Assembly: GCA_000961595.1 (NCBI GenBank)
Contig: LADO01000059.1
Coordinates: 1-64,000, forward strand
Origin: Peptococcaceae bacterium BRH_c4b
GTDB lineage: Bacteria > Bacillota > Desulfotomaculia > Desulfotomaculales > Desulfocucumaceae
Reading direction: 5' to 3'
Length of the DNA: 64,000 bases
Position numbers and translations under genes: made by a program. Position 1 is the first letter of the stretch, and each line of letters opens with the position of its first letter. Under the pieces are notes generated by a model that saw nothing but the letters and a program-made list of their open reading frames with translations, searched no databases and had not been told where the DNA came from. This document shows, piece by piece, positions 60,818-64,000 of this stretch.

Positions 60818-60922
60818 ATGTCTTACCGGCAAAGATTATTGTACATTTTTATTGGCCGCAAGTCAAGGCGGGGGAATAAAAATGCCGGTGGAAATTTATT
60901 CGTCATAGTATGGGGCTTCCCA

Positions 60923-60954
60923 TAAGCATACAGTTTTAGCTTGTCAAGGTGTAT
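60923..60954 (-). pseudogene. 32-bp fragment of the gene at 63704
   Basis: TAAGCATACAGTTTTAGCTT and the next 12 bases match 63894-63925 with one difference, same orientation. On the minus strand it encodes IHLDKLKLYAY, the start of the 63704-63961 product. A leftover of a second gene copy. Confidence 0.7.
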
Positions 60955-60980
60955 GGCGTAGCGGTCATATAATTATGTAT

Positions 60981-61529
60981 TTATTTAGTTCTAATTTCTA
61001 ACCATGAATTCTCATACACTTTATAATCTGATTCGCTGAAAAGTACAAAACGCACCTCTTTGAAGCCAGGATATAAACTCACAAACTCGTTTACGGTTCG
61101 AAGGGCAATCAGAGACGCACGTTTCACAGGAAAACGGTAAGCACCAGTACTGATTGAAGGAAAAGATATTGAGTGGATGCCATGTTCTTTAGCCAGAGAC
61201 AAGCTATTAATATAGGCACTGCGAAGAAGATCATCCTCTCCTCTAAGACCCCCAAACCATATCGGTCCGACTGCATGAATAACATATTTAGACTTAAGAC
61301 GTCCTCCTCCAGTAATAACGGCATTGCCTGTGTTACACTTTCCTTGCTGAACACGTATCAACTTGCACTCTTCGAGAATCTGTGGGCCTCCTGCACGATG
61401 AATAGCGCCGTCAACACCTCCCCCTCCCAACAGCTCCGAGTTGGCTGCATTTACAATAGCTTCTGTATTCTGTTCGGTTATATCTCCCTGAATAATCCTT
61501 AATAAGGTCTTGCTTGTAAAATCTTCCAT
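60981..61529 (-). CDS. Macrodomain protein (ADP-ribose/O-acetyl-ADP-ribose hydrolase)
   Basis: 182 residues, YmdB-like macrodomain. IIQGDITEQNTEAIVNAANSELLGGGGVDGAIHRAGG and SISFPSISTGAYRFPVKRAS carry the ADP-ribose-binding loops and catalytic Asn/Asp region. Predicted to remove or hydrolyse ADP-ribose derivatives. In a toxin/defence-like islet it may counter ADP-ribosylation; that is inference. Confidence 0.9.
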   Translation of the reverse strand: MEDFTSKTLLRIIQGDITEQNTEAIVNAANSELLGGGGVDGAIHRAGGPQILEECKLIRVQQGKCNTGNAVITGGGRLKSKYVIHAVGPIWFGGLRGEDDLLRSAYINSLSLAKEHGIHSISFPSISTGAYRFPVKRASLIALRTVNEFVSLYPGFKEVRFVLFSESDYKVYENSWLEIRTK

Positions 61530-61612
61530 ACTCCAATCACCATTCCTTTCTCCTTTCGGATGCCCCTGCCTTCAGGTAACCTTTTAGAGGAGTGGAGTGG
61601 GGTGGTTGACCA

Positions 61613-62005
61613 TTAGTAATCTGATGTACTTTTTTCCACAGAATTAGCAAGTCTTTTATCCGCTGTCCAGAACTCGCAGTCCTCTCCGTTTTGTCTCGAA
61701 ATAATTTCCGCCACAGCCAAATAAGCTGCATCATAAAGGGTAGGAAGTTTTTCTTTATCTGCAATCCGCCAAGCCGCCCGCATTACAACCACATCATTTA
61801 TAAAGGTTAATACTCCAAAACTATTAAAGGTTTCCCAAGCAATTTCGGCCTGTTCCGAACTTATTAGTTTTCTTGCTACTTTATTTCTTAGCACCGTCCC
61901 AACTTCGGCCCAGGCAAAGTCAGGTAGAACAACCGTCATTCTCTCGTTTATCACTTCTCCATCAACGCCGAAGCTTCTTCGCTACCCTCTTCATTTACCA
62001 GAAGC
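61613..62005 (-). pseudogene. PIN-domain (VapC-like) toxin, frameshifted
   Basis: Frame 1, upstream: LLVNEEGSEEASALMEK then two stops. The next frame resumes INERMTVVLPDFAWAEVGTVLRNKVARKLI ... TLYDAAYLAVAEIISRQNGEDCEFWTADKRLANSV, the PIN RNase core including the conserved D-A-A-Y-L-A and T-A-D-K-R-L. The usual first strand with the catalytic Asp (VVDAS) is missing, and a frameshift lies near 61955. It is inactive; no antitoxin gene remains beside it. Confidence 0.75.
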
Positions 62006-62489
62006 AGTTGGCAACATTTCAAAACATCTCGTATTCTGAATATGTATCAAACTTTCACAACAAGCGTACTGTTGAAAGACTGATACAACTTCACAGATGA
62101 CCGGTAGGACCGGGCCTCCCCTTTCCGGCCAGACGCCAAACGGCTGGATGTAATGTCGGCCAGCGATAGGAGCAATATACCCGGTGCTTCCTCTCCTGCC
62201 CTGACGAAAAAGCGGCGGACCGCCCGGGATGTGGGGGAGCCGGCTGCTCAGTCTAAACCTGTCGGCCACTTCTACGACCACAGGCACACCTGCATGGTGG
62301 TGACCATAAAAGAAATACACTAAACTATCCTATAATATATCAGGAACTACAAATTTTTTTTACAAAAACAAACCCGTACGTAGATGTACGAGTTAGTTGT
62401 TCTCATGGAGAAAATTTCTCACTGATTGCGCAAAAACCCAACCTGTGGTCTGTCTGTGCTGCAGTTTCAATTCCCAGAGCAGTTCAGGT
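62006..62489. other. Unassigned stretch in the islet
   Basis: 480 bases. A 109-codon open frame on the minus strand (61991-62320) reads like low-quality translation (Gly/Pro/His-rich) and has no ribosome binding site. I take it as decayed sequence. Nothing recognised. Confidence 0.4.
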
Positions 62490-62813
62490 CTATTTTGCCA
62501 ACTTTTCCAGTCTGGCAACCTTGGACACAAGATAACCGGTATCTATTTCAATATTGTCAAGCCGTTCATCCATGTTCTTCTGGAGATTAATAATCTGGTC
62601 TCCGCGTAAGCTAAAGGCGTCAAAGAGGGCTTTAATATCTTGATTCAGACTATTTTCCATGCGAGATTGATTCTGTTCTAGGTTTTCGACTTGTTGATTT
62701 AGTGTTTTTAATTCACCTGAAAGATTCTGGAAATGCTTAATTACCAGTTCTTGAAACTGTTTTTGTTCTTCTAAACGCTGCAGTACAAACTCTTGATATT
62801 TTTCGTTGTCCAT
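62490..62813 (-). CDS. Coiled-coil hypothetical protein
   Basis: 107 residues from ATG 62813 with AAAGGAG upstream. Almost entirely heptad repeat (LQRLEEQKQFQELVIKHFQN; LNQQVENLEQNQSRMENSLN; LDNIEIDTGYLVSKVARLEK). No family assigned. Small proteins of this type often accompany mobile elements; here this is only context. Confidence 0.65.
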   Translation of the reverse strand: MDNEKYQEFVLQRLEEQKQFQELVIKHFQNLSGELKTLNQQVENLEQNQSRMENSLNQDIKALFDAFSLRGDQIINLQKNMDERLDNIEIDTGYLVSKVARLEKLAK

Positions 62814-63076
62814 GGGTTCGTTCTCCTTTCGGTTAACGGCCAGCGGGTATCGTCGGATATTTTGTTTTCGGACAGCAGACCCTGAAAGCCTTGCGTCCCA
62901 AGGGCTCTGGAGCAGTTTTACGAGCATCTTCCATAACTGCCATCATTTCTTTCATTTTACAGCAATGTATTATCATAGTAAACCCCGCAGGTCTCGTTAT
63001 ACATTGATTTTAAAAGTCGAGCAACCCCGGGGGTTTTTGCACACCGACGATGCTCGATTTTTTGCTCCTACTCTTT

Positions 63077-63232
63077 TTATTTATACTCAATCTCTTCATT
63101 GTACAATCTATACCATAACTGTACTGTTTCAATCATCTGCTGCCTCAGCCAGACCGACTCCATTACCTCTGCGGAAGATCCAAAGGAGAGCACCCATTTG
63201 GCAAAGTTGTGAATACCCAGTATCACCGTGCC
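63077..63232 (-). pseudogene. WYL-domain regulator, C-terminal remnant
   Basis: VILGIHNFAKWVLSFGSSAEVMESVWLRQQMIETVQLWYRLYNE is the end of a WYL transcriptional regulator (the W-LSFGS-AEV-x-WLR motif). Everything upstream of it is missing; the tRNA-derived repeat begins about 120 bases away. Confidence 0.7.
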
Positions 63233-63352
63233 TGACACCGGACAACACTTCCCGGGTAGGGCCGGACACACCCGGCCTTAACTCCAGGTGGCAGTAATTA
63301 AAAGTACCTGCAGTACCATCACAGATATCAAAAATCCTGACACTACCCGGAT

Positions 63353-63452
63353 TGCTCAAGTCGTGTCGCTCCGACCAGTTTTATTCTTAACAAAACCCGT
63401 AAGGCCAGATAAAAATGGCTTTACGGGTTTTAATTTTTTAAGAAGCCAGGCA
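63353..63452 (+). repeat. Inverted copy of the tRNA-Pro(GGG) 3' end and terminator
   Basis: AAGTCGTGTCGCTCCGACCA (T-arm half, acceptor half, CCA) at 63358-63377, then the AAAACCCGTAAGGCCA terminator hairpin and GAAGCCAGG. It matches the reverse complement of 60675-60764 closely. No 5' half of a tRNA is present. Confidence 0.9.
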
Positions 63453-63464
63453 AAAAAATTCCAG

Positions 63465-63704
63465 TTACTTGGAATCTAAAAACTTAAAGAAATCCTCCTC
63501 GTTGGCAAAGCCCAGGTCCTTAACTATTTTATTGAATGTCCCGCTGGGGATATCCCTTCCTTCGACATGAACGTGAATGGAAACCTGGCGATATTCTCCT
63601 TGCGGGTCAATGCCTGCCCAAACAAAACTGTTACCGGTTTTTCTTTGCACCAGGCCCATTTTCTTGCACACCATAATAAATACCCTGAAGCTGCAAGTAC
63701 CCAT
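63465..63704 (-). CDS. HicA-like toxin
   Basis: 79 residues. VCKKMGLVQRKTGNSFVWAGIDPQGEYRQVSIHVHVEGRDIPSGTFNKIVKDLGF has the HicA dsRBD-like layout: two strands, the His strand (normally S-H-H), then the -DIPxGTLxxIxKxxG helix. The usual GSH catalytic His is not obvious (GNSF). Its ATG overlaps the upstream gene's stop by one base. Probably the toxin of a toxin-antitoxin pair. Confidence 0.65.
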   Translation of the reverse strand: MGTCSFRVFIMVCKKMGLVQRKTGNSFVWAGIDPQGEYRQVSIHVHVEGRDIPSGTFNKIVKDLGFANEEDFFKFLDSK

Positions 63705-63961
63705 CAGTTACTCCCGAATAACAACCGTTTAATCTCATCCCTGTTCTGGCAGTGGGATATGCGTAATACATACGGATACTGCTCCTTCCGGTCAGGAACG
63801 TTAAGAAAAAGACCCAGACGATCAATATAATCACTGATGTAATCTATAACTAAATCAATTAATTGCTCTGTTGCTTCTTCCACTGTATCTGCGTAAGCAT
63901 ACAGTTTTAGCTCGTCAAGGTGTATATTATGGGTCATCGTCTCGTCATCTAAAAAAACCAC
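63704..63961 (-). CDS. Partner (antitoxin-like) protein of the HicA-like gene
   Basis: Up to 85 residues (LDELKLYAYADTVEEATEQLIDLVIDYISDYIDRLG...KRLLFGSN). ATG 63937 is an alternative start, and the frame is open to the edge of the window, so the true start is undecided. Not recognised as a HicB fold; role inferred from the one-base overlap with the HicA-like gene. Confidence 0.6.
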   Translation of the reverse strand: MVFLDDETMTHNIHLDELKLYAYADTVEEATEQLIDLVIDYISDYIDRLGLFLNVPDRKEQYPYVLRISHCQNRDEIKRLLFGSN

Positions 63962-64000
63962 AGGTTTAAAAGAATATGCTTTGAGGATGTCCTGTAATAA

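Larger units (their letters stand above)
60675..63452. mobile_element. Decayed islet bounded by inverted copies of a tRNA-Pro 3' end
   Basis: The sequence from the tRNA-Pro(GGG) T-arm through its terminator (60675-60764) recurs inverted at 63353-63452. Between them lie a macrodomain gene, a broken PIN toxin gene, unassigned sequence, a coiled-coil gene and a WYL remnant, all on the minus strand. No integrase is left. It looks like an old tRNA-targeted island that has been deleted and rearranged. Confidence 0.55.

Noticed and set aside
61991-62320. 109-codon minus-strand frame in the islet
   Set aside because: Gly/Pro/His-rich translation without a ribosome binding site, overlapping the PIN remnant.

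Overview
The window looks like the chromosome of a spore-forming, anaerobic Gram-positive bacterium of the Desulfotomaculum/Pelotomaculum type (Peptococcaceae). This is inferred from gene content: a gerABC spore-germinant receptor operon, the futalosine route to menaquinone, selA/selB, meaB, feoAB behind Fur boxes, lysine 2,3-aminomutase/AblB osmolyte genes and a CheB-CheR-PAS sensor. Most genes lie on the minus strand, with strong GGAGG-type ribosome binding sites and many TTG/GTG starts.

Layout. 1-5.8 kb: end of an IS200/IS605 element abutting a radical SAM gene, a small membrane protein, then ablAB and a REP-associated transposase (RAYT), all lying between two copies of a 125-bp sequence. 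The right copy is the 3' end of a short gene that has an in-frame UGA and a SECIS-like hairpin, so it probably encodes a selenoprotein. 6-10 kb: pssA, psd, dinG. 10.2-13.6 kb: a cluster of orphan genes including two paralogous coiled-coil proteins. 13.6-17.7 kb: meaB, trxB, a methyltransferase, adk. 17.9-23.0 kb: a 5.0-kb integrative element that has split a tRNA-Pro(CGG) gene, carries a complete tRNA-Pro(CGG) of its own, and encodes a large serine recombinase, a membrane protein and a frameshifted DUF262-HNH (GmrSD-like) gene. 23-28.9 kb: iron uptake and assorted genes. 28.9-32.7 kb: selA-selB between two direct copies of a palindromic MITE. 32.8-38.9 kb: DedA and the menaquinone operon (mqnC, mqnA, mqnE, mqnP, menG, and a polyprenyl-synthase-like protein without its Asp-rich motifs). 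39-43.8 kb: speD, an FAH-family hydrolase, a phosphatase-like membrane protein, a glycosyltransferase. 43.8-48.1 kb: repeats, ferredoxin, small orphan genes, LysM and DUF3231 proteins. 48.2-52.6 kb: gerABC plus a fourth small membrane gene. 52.8-60.6 kb: DUF3231 protein, CheB-CheR-PAS with a histidine kinase, small membrane and ferritin-like proteins, a flavoprotein. 60.7-64 kb: tRNA-Pro(GGG) followed by a decayed islet (macrodomain, broken PIN toxin, coiled-coil protein, WYL remnant) closed by an inverted copy of the tRNA 3' end and its terminator, then a HicA-like gene pair.

The genes that connect functionally are selA/selB with the UGA-containing gene; the mqn/menG/prenyl cluster; feoA/feoB with Fur control; pssA/psd for phosphatidylethanolamine; and ablA/ablB for N-acetyl-beta-lysine. 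The most unusual region is the tRNA-splitting element. It supplies the tRNA that its insertion destroys, and its recombinase gene runs through the attachment site, so integration changes the protein's C-terminus.
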